DNA from: Jacaranda mimosifolia
Lineage: Eukaryota > Streptophyta > Magnoliopsida > Lamiales > Bignoniaceae
DNA: 64,000 bases
Direction of reading: 5' to 3'
Assembly: GCA_018894105.1 (NCBI GenBank)
Contig: CM032133.1
Coordinates: forward strand, 13,654,501 to 13,718,500
A model generated the notes under the pieces. It did not search any database. It saw only the letters and a list, made by a program, of their open reading frames with translations, and had not been told where the DNA came from. This document shows positions 21,602 through 34,783 of this stretch, piece after piece. A program made the translations under genes and the position numbers. The stretch's first letter is position 1. Every line of letters starts with the position of its first letter.

Positions 21602-24489
21602 TGTGACACCCCACTCCGGGTAACCCAAATATGAGATATCAACTCAATTCAAACTTAATTTCTGAACCTTGTAATACAAACAATAAGCCCAAAATTTCTA
21701 TTCAATTCCAAGTCATATAAAGAAGCGACAATTCAAAAGCAGCGGAAATAAATATCAACTTAATAAGACTACCAACCCTTAACATTCATACCAAGGTTCA
21801 AGTCTTAGGCGTACAGCAAAATATGTACACAAGTTTAAGGTGGTCCTATCAATTCTGACATATCTCAACATCTCTATGTTATCACATATCCATCTAGTGA
21901 TTCATATACAAAAGAAAGACACCAAACTACTACAGAAGAAGCATTCCTATACTTCAAGTCAGAACTTTCCATTCTTAGGCCACTCTGTCTGCAAAAGTAA
22001 TGAAAACGGGAGGTAAGTCCAATGGACTTAGTGAGGGATAAATATCAAGCGATAATAGAACCTGTCAAGGGAAGAGCATCTCAATAGATCTAGAATCAAT
22101 AGCAATACAAGTACAATTACAATTTAGCAAGAACAAATGTAGCAAATAGGAAACTCTCCTGCCTTATTGCTGCAAGAACAGTTCACAAACAAGCAAGAAC
22201 AAGTATGAGTAAGCAAACCTTACAGAATATGCATTTCAACGAAACGAGTTAAGACATGCATATTAGATCACCTTATACCAATCAAGCAAGTACTTCCATA
22301 GCGTGATAGCTTGGCATACAATTGGTGTGCCCATACGAACTGTGTGGCGCATAGCAGATACCTAAGCGAACCGCTTAGCGTATCGCGGATACCTATGTGA
22401 ACCGCATAGCGTACCGTGGACACCCAAGCAGATTGCAAGGCGTGTCACAAGTATCCCAGCATTCTGGGTAGGATTGGCACTCGGCCCAACTTCAATCTCC
22501 AAACAAGTATAACAAGTACAACAAGTACCAATCAAGTACAACAATCAAGTACGTACAAGCCAACTGGCTAGATATCAGGATACAACAAACGAGTAGCCAG
22601 CAAGGCATCTAATAACGATTCAAATAGGAAAAAGCAAGTACGATCAAGACAAATATCAAACATGACAGACAGAAGTTCTGGGCGCCAAAACGAACAAGAA
22701 TGAGTGAAGCAAGTGCGAACCCTCACAGGGGTATACAAGTCAAAAATAGATAACAAGCAAGTACGAGTCAAGTAATTTATGAACAAGTACAATCAAGCAG
22801 ATTAACCCTCACAGGGGTTATGCCACAAGAACAAATAGATATATCAAGGCCAAAATGGCAAACGCGCGCAGGGTATTTCAACAAATAATGATAAGCTTAT
22901 AGAAAGCAATAACCTAAAGTGGGAGAACCTCACCTCCAAAATCTCAGATGGTACAAGTTCTGTAGACTATCTATTGGTCCTCGTGACCCACTTCTTCGTA
23001 ACCTAACCATAATGATATATATTTAGTCAGAACCCACTTTAAATTCCTAATACATCTTTATCATATTTGCTCTTAATTCCAAAATTTTCTATTCATCCTA
23101 TTAACATGATAACTTAATATGATAACATTGATAAAATTCCAAGAATGGCTATAAAACTAGTCTTGCCACAATAATCTTAATTCTCATATTGTTTCTCCTA
23201 TTAATAAAGTCAAGTTCTTAACCACATGATCTACATATTGTTGCTTTAATCATCAATTTGTTTAATGTCCCAGTAATTTCCAATACTATCCAATTTAGGT
23301 CCTCAATCCATAATCTCAAGTTCAATTTTCTTGTCAAATTCATAATTTCCGATTTTGTCACTTTACATAATGTCCAAGTCCACTATACAAGCATCCATAG
23401 CATGGGAAAGTTCAATACATATATATATAGCATATCATCATCCTCAATTTCTATCCTTCGCATAGATACAACATTTAATAAGAATATACATATGCATGTA
23501 CATACATATACATATATATAAATTTCTTCAATCTTTTACCACAACTACGCAACAGGAGCTCGGATCCACGAACCAACGACGCCACTACGATCGTCTCAAC
23601 AAAAGGAAGATTCTGTCTTCCTGCCGCCGCCGCTCGCTACCGTCGGAAAAGTCAGAAATCACCACGGTTCTGCTCCTCTTAATGAGAGCTTCCCAACGAC
23701 GCCTTCGGTTTTAAGTTCCGCAGCTTGTATCTCCGTCAATGGCTCTCTATAGCCCTCAACAAAAAATTCTGTCGCCTTGCTCCGATCATCGATTTTCTTC
23801 TTCTCCGCCGCGCCAAACCCACATGCAACCATTTAATCTGCTTCTCATCACCAAAAGCTACCCGAAACAACCCTCAACCTTCCAAGCCATCGCCAAAAAA
23901 GCTTAAACTGATTTGCCCGTTCTCTGTCCCTCAACTCTCACGATGGCTCGTCGATTTCCAGCCGTGCATGTATGGAGGAAGGTGGTCAGAGGGTAGAGGA
24001 GAATTGTTTGAAGGTGTTGGTTTGGTGGTTGGTGGTCACCAGTGGTGGGTTCACGGTGAAAGAAAAAAGAAGAAGGAAAAAGAAACGAAGAAGAAGATGA
24101 GAAAAGAAGGAGAAAAATGAAAGAATGAGGAAAAACCTTCTGCCCGGTTGGTTTTTAAAATTAGAATTTCCAAAATTGGAATTTGGTCCCCAAGGTTTAT
24201 AAGCAACCTCCATTCAGCCCTTAAGTTAGAGAAAATTACACTTCTGACCCCGCTGACTTTATTATTCCATGCAAACCCCTCAATTCCAAGAAATGTACAA
24301 TTATGTCTTTTCAAAATTACAAATTGGCCCCATAAAATTTTATTAACATGAATCAAGTTTATTGGTAATATATATTGATCACAAAATTTCTAAAATACTA
24401 AATAATCATGAAAATTCATAAAGTAAATTAAAATGAAAATAATTTGATGATTAAGCTATCATAATTCAAGAAAATTTAGGAGTGTTACA
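21602..24489 (-). mobile_element. Tekay/Del-like solo LTR, 2888 bp, imperfect TSD GAGCC/GAACC
   Basis: It starts TGTGACACCCC and ends GTGTTACA on the plus strand, like the other LTRs of this family. Flanks are GAGCC at 21597-21601 and GAACC at 24490-24494, a one-mismatch 5-bp duplication. There is no internal region, so it is a recombination remnant. It splits the LINE between its RNase H and 3' end. GC-rich open frames at 23725-24120 and on the other strand at 23986-24356 are part of the LTR and not genes. Confidence 0.88.
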
Positions 24490-25798
24490 GAACCCCTATA
24501 TGCCATAGCAGTAAAGTTGATCATCCTTAGTCCAAGGCCTAGAGATCAATTAACCAAGTCTGGGTCAAATCAGCACAGCCTGGGATAGGCACAAGGGCAT
24601 ATATATACCAATATCCTGAGTGGGATTTAGTCAATGAATTTCAACTTCAGAAATCAGATTCTAATAGTACGGTCTGCACAAGCAAGAAGAATCATTATAT
24701 TTCCATATTATCCAGGTAAGGTTCCATTTTTCCAAGTACAGTAAGAATCCAAACCAAGTTAAGGTCCCTCAGAACTTTAGCAATCATAGCTTATCATAAT
24801 TAGCTAGGGGACTAGCAATTATAATTAGACCGAAAACTAATATTATAAGCCACATTGAATATATTAATCATATATCACATTCAACATTCAAAAGAAAGGA
24901 GGGTCCAAAAGACTTGAGCCAAGACACCATTAATATTGCCAACTTCATCAAATGAATGCAGAGCTTATAGTCAATACTCAATGTATCAAGATCAAAGATA
25001 AAAGATTTTCAAAAGGGAAGCATAGACCAAGGATTCATCTTACAAGTTCATCATCAATCATACTAGCTAGGAGGCGTGTTTCGTACACTGAAACCATCAC
25101 AGAAAGCTTGAAAGACCAAGATAAGGCCAGGCCATCTGAGCCACGGGACAGCTATGTTAGAGGCATACTAATGAAATCTAAAGTAGGGGAATCCCCATTT
25201 ATCACAGTGTAGGAGACCAATTATCTCACCATGGAACAGGTCCCTATAGCTCTCTAAAACATCATTAGACTGAGTATCCAAGGATGTGTTGGCTAACAAG
25301 TCAACATCAGATTGCATTCTATAAGGATATATGTGAGATGATCTAGCTGGTGTTGAGTTTTTGAGTTAAGCTGCTGATTTTGATGATGATGATGATGATA
25401 TGAGACAGAGAGACCGATATCTCTTATTGGCTAAATTTATGAGGTATATGGCACCCTTTGCATCCACTTCAATCCATATTTCATTAAAGAGTTTGGCCTT
25501 GCAAACTTCAAGGTCCTTAAGGACTGCATAAAGTTCAGCACATGTATTTGCTTTAGGACCGATTGAGGCATTGATATGCAAAGATAGCATCACCGTTCCA
25601 TATCCCAGCAGTAGCAGATGCAAGTCCAGAATAACCTTTAGCAACACCTTAGTGTTGATATTGAAAGTGTGTTGATATTGAAAGTGCCAAGGGAGGCCTT
25701 ATCCAATAGACAATTCTACACTTAATTAGGACCTAGCTGAGGGGGAATATGGATGCCAAGGACATCAGCAAGAGCTATCACCAACTTTGGTGTGAGAT
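24490..25798 (-). pseudogene. LINE RNase H-like domain
   Basis: The best part is 25366-25647: 'GPKANTCAELYAVLKDLEV' followed by 'EIWIEVDAKGAIYLI', the arrangement of RNase H-like domains at the C-terminus of plant L1 ORF2, with the catalytic-type E and D visible. A GAT trinucleotide run at 25377-25398 follows the domain. Sequence down to 24490 continues toward the 3' end with stops. MULE-B interrupts it at 25799-25807. Confidence 0.78.
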
Positions 25799-26779
25799 TT
25801 TGTTCTAGGGGGAAAAAGCAATTTTGATCCCTTAACTATTACCTATTTTGATTTTAGTCCATTATGTTATGGGGTTAGCACATTTTATTTATTACTCATT
25901 GATTTCTCGCACATTGAATTCAATTTTTTGTAATTTTAGTCCATCAAGCTCAAAATTTTCCAATTGAGCCTGCAATTTGCCCAATCAACTTTAATTGAGC
26001 TAAAAATTTGGGGATTTTTCGCCATTTGTCACCTAAGGCCAAGTCGCCCTCCATGTCTGTTGCCACATCATCTAAATTCAAGAACTAAAAAATGAGCTAA
26101 AATGAAAGGTAAAAAAATTCTAGGAAACAAATTAAAAAATCAAGAAAATTAAAAGAAATTTTCTAAAATGAAAAAACTGCTAAAACACTAGCTTTATTTT
26201 TAAAAAAAAAACAGCTTTATCATACTAAATAATATAATTTTAATAGTTTTTGAATTATATATTTAATAATGTGAATAATAAATGTATAAAATAATCTACT
26301 CAAAGTTAATAATGAATCATTTATTAATTAATAAATAAAAATAATAAACAATTAGATATAATAAAAATCTAAAAAAAAATTCTCCTATTCAATAATATTA
26401 AATAATAAACATCTCTAAAATAATCTATTTAATAATATTATATATCTAAAATAATTTATTTAAATAATTAATATTCATAATACTAAATACTAAATATATT
26501 TATTAATTGAGTACATATTAAATAATAAAATAATAAGTATATTGAAAATAATTTAGTTAAATTTAACTGAATTATTTATTAATGAAAATAAAATAAATAA
26601 GTAATTCAAGAACAAGAAAATTAAAAAGCATATTCAATAACATGAAATAACAACATTATTTAAAATACTTTATATAATAATATTATATATATAAAAATAA
26701 TTTTTGAAACAATTAAATTTAAAAAAAATAATGTATTTAAAAATATTTTAAAAAAAATATACTAAACATTTACCATCTT

Positions 26780-27480
26780 CCATTCTTCCTCATACTTACA
26801 CCCTCCCCCCGAAAAACCACACAAGCTGACATGCCTCACACCACTGTGAGCCATCGTCGATCATCACCATAAATCGAACTCCACCACTAAAAGGTGGTGG
26901 AGTTTATTGCCGTTAGCATGGCCAATTTAGCCCTAAACCACCGCGAAACCCTATACACCACTGCCACGCCACCATTGAAATTTCTCCTTTGATACTGATT
27001 AAAATCACAAATTGACAAAACCAAAAGACTGCCCATGGAATTTCGATTGAAAACCCTTAATTCCCATGTTGTTTCTGTCGTTGGAAGTGGATGAACCACT
27101 ACCATCCTTGCCAACATTCTCAATTTTCAATGAAATTCGCCTTGGGTTTAGGGGGATCTTTATATGAAATATTCCTCATGGCGAGGAGAAGCCACCGACA
27201 GATTCAATTCCATGTTTATCGCCATTTTTTGGGGATTCGAGAATATGGTTGATGCAGGTTTTGTAAGCAAGAAATTTGTATATATGTAAATACACACACA
27301 CACACACATATATATATATAGATATGTATTATATTTAAGGAAGAAAATTGGAAAAGCTATAATGGGAAAAATAATGGAGAACGAAGAGGGAGAGAGATTA
27401 GAAGGGAGAGAATTGAGAGTGATGAATTTCAAACATTTAAATTGGGAAGAGAAAAAAAAAACATTTTTTTACTGTTTTAG
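26780..27480 (-). other. Captured-gene-like segment inside MULE-B (Pack-MULE candidate)
   Basis: Read on the minus strand, this looks like a host 5' region: a pyrimidine-rich leader with a (CA)n/(TA)n run (27292-27321), then an ATG at about 27222 opening 'MAINMELNLSVASPRHEEY' and a stop. Another open frame follows at 27123-26887 (MRMLARMVVVHPLPTTET). The GC content and base texture differ from the AT-rich arms. The source gene is not recognised. Confidence 0.45.
27292..27321 (+). repeat. (CA)n(TA)n microsatellite
   Basis: A run of acacacac joined to tatatata lies inside the captured-gene-like part of MULE-B. Confidence 0.9.
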
Positions 27481-27822
27481 CATTTTCTTTCATAATTTTT
27501 ATTTCTTTATTTTTAATTTTGTTGGTTTTTCTTTTTTTCCCCCTCATGGTTCTGACCTTCCATTTTAGCCCCTTTTTTTTTATTACGGGGTAGTTTACAT
27601 GGTAGCTGGGTGACAAATGGCACGAAAGCCCCAAAATTCTAGCCCAATTGGAGCTAATTGTATAATCAGTGAGCTTGATTGAAGAATTTTGAGTTCGATG
27701 GACCAAAACTGCAAAACATTGGATTAAATGTGCTAAACATCAATGAATAATGAATTGAATGTGCTAACTCCAAATCAAAACGAAGTAAAATAAAATTTGA
27801 CAATAGTTGATGGATCAAAATT

Positions 27823-30719
27823 GTGACACCCCACTCCGAGTAACCCAAAGCTAAGATATCAACTCAATTCAAACTTAATCTGAACCTTATAATACAAACA
27901 ATAATTCAAAAGCAGCGGAAAATAACTTCAATTTAAATCATATCATTAACTATAACATTCGAACCAAGGTTCAATTCTTAAGTGTAGCAAAATATATACA
28001 AAACCAAGGTGCCTCAGTCTATTCTGATATATCACAACATCTCTATGTACCACCTATCCATCTAGTTATCCATAGGCAAAAGAGAGACACTAAACTATTA
28101 CAAAAGGAGCATCCCTACACTTCAAGTCAAAACTTTTCATTCTTAGGCCACTCTGTCTGCAAAAGAAATGAAAACGAGGGGGTAAGTCCAATGGACTTAG
28201 TGAGGGATAAATATCAAACAATAATAGAACCTGTCAAGGAAAGAGCATCTCAACAGATCTAGAATCAATAGCAATACAAGTACAATTACAATTTTAGCAA
28301 GAACAAATGTAGAAACAAGAAACTCCCCTCCCTTATTGCTCCAAGAACATTTCATAAGCAAGCATAAACGAGTACGAGCAAGCAAACCCTTACAGAATAT
28401 GCATTCCAACGAAACGAGTAAGACATGCATATCAGATCACCTTATACCAATCAAACAAGTATTTTCATAGCGTGATAGCTTGGTATACAATTGGTGTGCC
28501 CATACGGACTATATGGCGCATAGCAGATACCTAAGCGGACTGCTTAGTGTATCGCGGATATCTATGCGGACCCCATAGCGTACCCTAGACACCCAAGTGG
28601 GCTGCAAGGCGTGTCCTAAGTATCCCAGCATTCCGCGTAGGATTGACACTTGGCTTAAGTACAATCTCCAAACAAGTACAATAGGTACCAATCAAGTACA
28701 ACAATTAAGTACATACAAGCCAACTGGCTAGATATCAGGATACAACAAGCGAGTATGCTGGCAAGGCATCTGATAACGATTCAAGCAGGAACAAGCAAGT
28801 ACGATCAAGCAAGTACCAGACATGACAGACAGGAGTTCTGGGCGCCAAAACAAACAAGAACGAGCAAGAACGATTGAACTAGTACAATTGAACAAGTACG
28901 ATTAAACAAGTGCGATCCCTCACAGGGGTATACAAGTCAATAACAAGTAACGAGCAAGTACGAGTCAAACAATTACGAACAAGTACAATCAAGTAATTTA
29001 CGAACAGGTACAATCAAGCAAATTAAACCCTCACAGGGGTTATGCCACAAGAACAGATAGATATCTCAAGGCCAAAATAGCAGACCCGAACAGGGGTTCC
29101 CAACAAATAATGAATAGCTGTAACCAAAACAATAACCTAATGTGGGAGAACCCCACCTCAAAAATCTCTGATGGAACAAGTTCTGCATATGGTCATTGGT
29201 CCTCGTGACCTACTTCTTCATCACCTAGCCATAATGATATATATTTAGTCAGAACCCACTTTAAATTTCCTATTACAACTTTATCATATTGATTCTTACC
29301 TCCAAATTTTCTATTTATCCCATTAACATGATAACTTAAAATGACAACATTGATAAAGTTCCAAGAGTGGCTATAAGACTAGTTTTGCTACGAAATCTGA
29401 ATTCTTATTTGTTTCTCCTATCAATAGAGTCAAGTTTCTTAACCACAAGATCTACATATTGTTACTTAATCATCAATTGTTCAAGGTCCCAATAATTTCC
29501 ATTACTATCTAATTTAGGTCCTCAATCCAAAGTCTCAAGTTCAATTTTCTTATCAATTTCATAATTTCCAATTTATAACTTAATATAATGTCCAAGTCCA
29601 CTATAATATCATCCTTAGCATGGGAGAGTTCAACACATACACATATATATATACATAGTACATCATCATCCTCAAGCTATTCTTATCAAGGATACAAATC
29701 AATTAGGAATATACACATGCTTGTACATACATATATATATAATTTCCTCCAATTTTTTACCACAACTAAGCAACGAGAGCTCAGATCCACAAACCAACTA
29801 CGCCACTACAATCGTCTCGATGAAAGGAAGTTTCTGCCTTCCCGCCGCCGCCGAAAAATCTCAAAATCACTACGGTTCTACTTCTCTCGAGCTCCTGAAT
29901 CCAATTCCGCCTTCAATTTTTAGTTTCGAGGTCTATAGCCACCAAAAATGATCTCAACAGCCCAAATATTTCATTTTCTCCACTGGCTCCGATCTCCGTT
30001 TTTCTTCTCCTCCGCCGTGCCAAACCTACATGCAACCACTTATCTCGCTTCTCCTCACCAAGAGCTACCCGAAACACCCTTCAACTGTTCAAGTTGTCGC
30101 CGAAAAAAGCAAACCCAGGTCACCCGCCGTGGAGGTATTTTCAGCCTTCTTCACTCACGGCGGCTCATTAGTTTCCAGCCGTGCATGGGTAGAGGATAGT
30201 GTTCAGATGGTGGAAGGAAGCTGTTTGAGAGGGTTAGGGTGGTGGTTGGTGGTCACCGGTGGTGATGGTGCTTGCGGGAGAAAGGAAAAAAAAGAAACAA
30301 GGAAGAAAGAAATGAAGAAGAAAGGAAAAGAAAATGAAGGAAAAAGGAAGGGAAAAATGGAAAATAGTATGCTGCCCGTTTGGTTTTAAAATTGATTTTT
30401 CATTTATTGCAATTTAGTCCTCAAAACTTAGACAAATTTCCATTCAACCCGCAAGTTTGAAAAATTACACTTCTGACCCCGCAGACTTATATACTTCCAT
30501 ACAAACCCCACAATTCTAGGAAATGTATAGTTCCGCCCTTTTTAAAATTACAATTTGGCCCCAAAATTTTAATTATCATGAAATCAAGTTTATGGCAAAA
30601 TATACATATTGATTACAAAATTTCTAAAATACCAAATAATCATGGAAATTCATAAAATACATTAAAATGAATTATCTAACAATTATAATATTATAATTTA
30701 AGAAAACTAGGGGTGTTAC
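27823..30719 (-). repeat. 3' LTR of the Tekay-like element (2897 bp)
   Basis: It lies downstream of the pol end in element orientation. It is very similar to 31767-34510 over its full length, including the GC-rich block at 29760-30260 and tandem 'gcggac..gcttagcgtatcgcggatac' units at 28510-28640. Open frames at 29588-30389 belong to the LTR. Confidence 0.9.
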
Positions 30720-30730
30720 AGACTCCCCCC

Positions 30731-31766
30731 TTAAAAGAATCTGGCCCCCAGATTCTCACTTGAAAATCGAAAGAGTTTAGGATATTGACGGCGCATGAGA
30801 TCTTTTGACTCCCATGTGGCTTCTTCCACATTATGATTGCGCCATAATACTTTTACTTGGGAGATTTTTCGATTCCTGAGGTTTTGAAATCTCTGATCTA
30901 GAATGCATACTGGAGTCTCTTCATATAACAAATCACTCTTAACTTGCACATTCTCTAGTGATATGATATGAGAGGGATCAGGATAGTATTTTCGAAGCTG
31001 TGAAACGTGAAAAACATCATGTATTCCCATCAAATTCTGAGGCAGTACCAATCAATAAGCTACAGGTCCGACCTTCTCGCATATTGCATACGGTCTTACA
31101 TACCTCGGACCCAGCTTTCCTCTTTTTCCTATCCGTTTCACCCCTATTTTTGGGAATACTTTTAGAAAAACTTTATTACCAACTTCAAACTCTAATTCCT
31201 TTCTCCTCTTATCGGCATAGCTCTTTTTTCGATCATGTGCTGCTTTCATTCTCTGCTTAATCACTTGAACTTTCTCGACAGTTTCTTGAATCAACTCTGG
31301 TTTTATAGTACTTGTTGATTCTCCCATCTTGCCTCTGTGCTCTTCTAGATCCCAGTGTACTGGCGATCGACACTTTCTGCCATACAAGGCTTCATACGGT
31401 GCCATTTTGATAGTAGCCTGGTAAATGTTGTTGTAGGCAAATTCTATCAAAGGAAGAAGCCGATCCCAACTTCCACTAAACTCCATAACACAGGCTCGTA
31501 AAATATCTTCTAAAATTTGTATTACCTTTTCTAATTGCCCGTCCGTTTGTGGGTGAGCAGTAGAGCTAAATTTCAATTTTGTTCCCAAATGTTCTTGCAG
31601 TCTTTTCCAGAGTCTTGATGTAAATTTTGGATCACAATCTGACACTATATTGGTCGGAATGCCATGCAGTCAAACGATTTCCTTAACATATAATTCTGCT
31701 AACTTCTCAACTCTATACTGCGTTCCAACTGGCAGAAAAAAGGATTTAGTCAATCGGTCCACAATG
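30731..31766 (-). pseudogene. Ty3/gypsy integrase C-terminal part with chromodomain
   Basis: The minus strand from 31766 reads 'FIVDRLTKSFFLPV', a break, then 'MSDCDPKFTSRLWKRL' (31645), 'STAHPQTDGQLEKVIQ', 'FAYNN' and 'YEALYGRKCRSP', the core and C-terminal parts of integrase. It continues with 'GIHDVFHVSQLRKYYPDP' and ends in a chromodomain (QVKVLWRNHNVEEATWE ... MRRQYPKLF). The chromodomain would direct insertion to marked chromatin and places the element among chromoviruses, most like Tekay/Del. One stop lies near 31670 and another near 31052. Pol stops just before the LTR, as usual. Confidence 0.88.
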
Positions 31767-34510
31767 AACCAAGGTTCAGTTCTTAAGTATAGAAAAATAT
31801 ATACAAAACCAAGGTACCTCAGTCTATTCTAACATATCACAACATCTCTATGTACCACCTATCCATCTAGTGATCCATAGGCAAAAGAGAGACACTAAAC
31901 TATTACAAAAGGAGCATCCCTACACTTCAAGTCAGAACTTTTCATTCTTCGGCCACTCTATCTGCAAAAGTAATGAAAACGAGGGGCTAAGTCCAATGGA
32001 CTTAGTGAGGGATAAATATCAAGTAATAATAGAACTCGTCAAGGAAAGAGCATCTCAACAGATCTAGAATCAATAGCAATACAAGTACAATTACAATTTT
32101 AGCAAGAACAAATGTAGCAATAGAAAACTCTCCTGCCTTATTGCTCCAAGAACATTTCACAAGCAAGCAGAAACGAGTACGAGCAAGCAAACCCTTACAG
32201 AATATGCATTCCAATGAAATGAGTAAGACATGCATATCAGATCACCTTATACCAATCAAACAAGTACTTTCATAGCGTGATAGCTTGGTATACAATTGGT
32301 GTGCCCATATGGACTGTATGGTGCATAGCAGATACCTATGCGGACTGCTTAGCGTATCGCAGATACCTATGCGGACTGCTTAGCGTATCGCAGATACCTA
32401 TGCGGACCGCATAGCCTACCCTGGACACCCAGGCAGGCTGCAAGGCATGTCCCAAATATCCCAGCATTCTGCGTAGGATTGGTACTCGGCCCAAGTACAA
32501 TCTCCAAACAAGTACAACAAGTACAACATGTACCAATTAAGTATAATAATTAAGTACATACAAGCCAACTGGCTAGATATTAGGATACAACAAGCGAGTA
32601 TGTCGGCAAGGCATCTGATAACGATTCAAGCAAGAACAAGCAAGTACGATCAAGCAAGTACCAGACACGACAGACAGGAGTTCTGGGCGCCAAAACAAAC
32701 AAGAACGAGCAAGAACGATTAAACCAGTACAATTGAACAAGTGCGAACCCTCACAGGGGTATACAAGTCAATAACAAGTAACGAGCAAGTACGAGTCAAG
32801 CAATTTACGAATAGGTACAATCAAGCAAATTAAACCCTCACAGGGGTTATGCCACAAGAACAGATAGATATCTCAAGGCTAAAATAGTAGACCCGCATAG
32901 GGTTTCCCAACAAATAATGAATAGCTATAACCAAAACAATAACTAAAAGTAGGAGAACCTCACCTCAAAAATCTCTGATGGTACAAGTTCTGCAGATGGT
33001 CTGTTGGTCCTCGTGACCCACTTCTTCGTCACCTAACCATAATGATATATATTTAGTCAAAACCCACTTTAAATTTCCTATTACAACTTTATCATATCGA
33101 TTCTTAACTCCAAATTTGCTATTTATGCCATTAACATGATAACTTAAAATGACAACATTGACAAAGTTCCAAGAATCGCTATAAGACTAGTTTTGCTACG
33201 AAATCTTAATTCTTATTTGTTTCTCCTATCAATACAGTCAAGTTTCTTAACCACAAGATCTACATATTGTTACTTAATCATCAATTGTTCAAGGTCCCAA
33301 TAATTTCCATTACTATCTAATTTAGGTCCTCAATCCAAAGTCTCAAGTTCAATTTTCTTATCAATTTCATAATTTCCAATTTATAACTTAATATAATGTC
33401 CAAGTCCACTATAATATCATCCTTAGCATGGGAGAGTTCAACACATACACTATATATACATAGTACATCATCATCCTCAAGCTATTCTTATCAAGGATAC
33501 AAATCAATTAGGAATATACACATGCATGTATATATATATATACATATATATAATTTCCTCCAATTTTTTACCACAACTAAGCAACGAGAGCTCGGATCCA
33601 CGAACCAACTACGCCACTACGATCGTCTCGATGAAAGGAAGTTTCTGCTTTCCTGCCGCTGTTAAAATCACCATGGTTATGCTCCTCTCGAGCTCTTGAA
33701 TCCAATTCCACCTTCGGTTTTTCGTTTTGAGGTCTATAGCCACCGAAAACGAGCTCAACGGCCCAAATATTTTATTTTCTCCGCCGACTCCGATCTCCAT
33801 TTTTCTTCTCCTCTACCACGTCAAACCCACATGCAACCACTTATCTCGCTTCTCCTTGCCAAGAGCTACCCGACACACCCTTCAACCATCTAAGTTGTCT
33901 CCGGAAAAAGCAAACCCAGGTCACCCGCCGTGGAGGTGTTTTCGGCCTTCTTCACTCACGGCGGCTCATTAGTTTCCAGCCGTGCATGGGTGGAGGATAG
34001 TGTTTAGAGGGTGGAGGGAAGCTGTTTGAGGGGGTTAGGGTGGTGATTGGTGGTCGCCGGTGGTTATGGTGCTTGCGGGAAAAAGGAAAAAAAGGAAACA
34101 AGGAAGAAAGAAATGAAGAAGAAAGGAAAAGAAAAGGAAGGGAAAAATGGAAAACAGTATGCTGCCCGTTTGGTTTTAAAATTAATTTTTCATTTATTGC
34201 AATTTAGTCCTCAAAACTTAGACAAATTTCCATTCAACCCGCAAGTTTGAAAAATTACACTTCTGACCCCGCAGACATATATACTTCCATGCAAACCCCA
34301 CAATTCTAAGAAATGTATAGTTCCGCCCTTTTTAAAATTACAATTTGGCCCCAAAATTTTAATTATCATGAAATCAAGTTTATGGCAAAATATATATATT
34401 GATTACAAAATTTCTAAAATACCAAATAATCATGGAAATTCATAAAATGCATTAAAATGAATTATCTAATAATTATAATATTATAATTTAAGAAAACTAG
34501 GGGCGTTACA
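31767..34510 (-). repeat. 5' LTR of the Tekay-like element, inner 150 bp deleted
   Basis: It begins abruptly at 'aaccaaggttcag', which corresponds to about 27970 in the other LTR, so the end next to the primer-binding site is gone. One 'gcggactgcttagcgtatcg' unit is present twice (32338-32400), against once in the sister LTR. Confidence 0.88.
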
Positions 34511-34536
34511 AAAATTGCATTGTTCCCTTTGTTCTA

Positions 34537-34783
34537 GCACAAAACAATTGAATTTTTAAGGTTGTTAGATTATCTAATGAAGGATCATATACTTTTAATA
34601 ACGAAAAGACCATTATTTGAGAGTTTCCAAATTATTTTGTCACCCTCGTCAAGACTAGCTGGGGTTGAACATATTTGGTCCAAAGTATTGGGGGGAAAGA
34701 CTTCAAGCAACTTCTCTATCCTACTGATTAGCTTACCAGGATATATACTTTAACAGTGGTAAGTGTTTTGCCCATGCTAATAG
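34537..34783 (-). pseudogene. LINE ORF2 region between RT and RNase H
   Basis: The minus strand contains 'FGNSQIMVFSLLKVYDPS', or in the alternative frame 'WKLSNNGLFVIKS', which is the W-x-LS-x-NG-x-FS-x-KS motif of the zinc-binding region in plant L1 ORF2. The frame is shifted. It is bounded by MULE-B on the left and a CACTA element on the right. Confidence 0.7.

Larger units (their letters stand above)
27823..34510 (-). mobile_element. Tekay/Del-like Ty3/gypsy element with a large internal deletion, TSD AAAAT
   Basis: AAAAT at 27818-27822 and 34511-34515 flanks ends TGTGACACCCC and GTTACA. It contains one full LTR (27823-30719), about 1 kb of internal sequence with the end of pol, and a second LTR (31767-34510) lacking about 150 bp at its inner edge. 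The deletion removed primer-binding site, gag, protease, RT, RNase H and the integrase start. It inserted 17 bp from the right end of MULE-B, inside that element's terminal repeat. Confidence 0.9.
25808..34527. mobile_element. MULE-B, non-autonomous Mutator-like element, 9-bp TSD TTTGTTCTA
   Basis: Terminal inverted repeats of about 240 bp: the left end opens GGGGGAAAAAGCAATTTTG and the right end, inverted, GGGAACAATGCAATTTTG. Shared blocks such as 'gttagcacatt' and 'gccatttgtcacc' continue inward. TTTGTTCTA stands at 25799-25807 and 34528-34536, a perfect 9-bp duplication diagnostic of MULEs. Without the Tekay insertion (27823-34510 plus its 5-bp TSD) it is about 2.0 kb. No transposase is present. 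The centre is less AT-rich and gene-like. Confidence 0.88.

Noticed and set aside
23496..24356. Possible host genes in the GC-rich block (also 29588-30389 and 33396-34250)
   Set aside because: The same block occurs in every LTR of the Tekay-like family at the same place, so it is LTR sequence.
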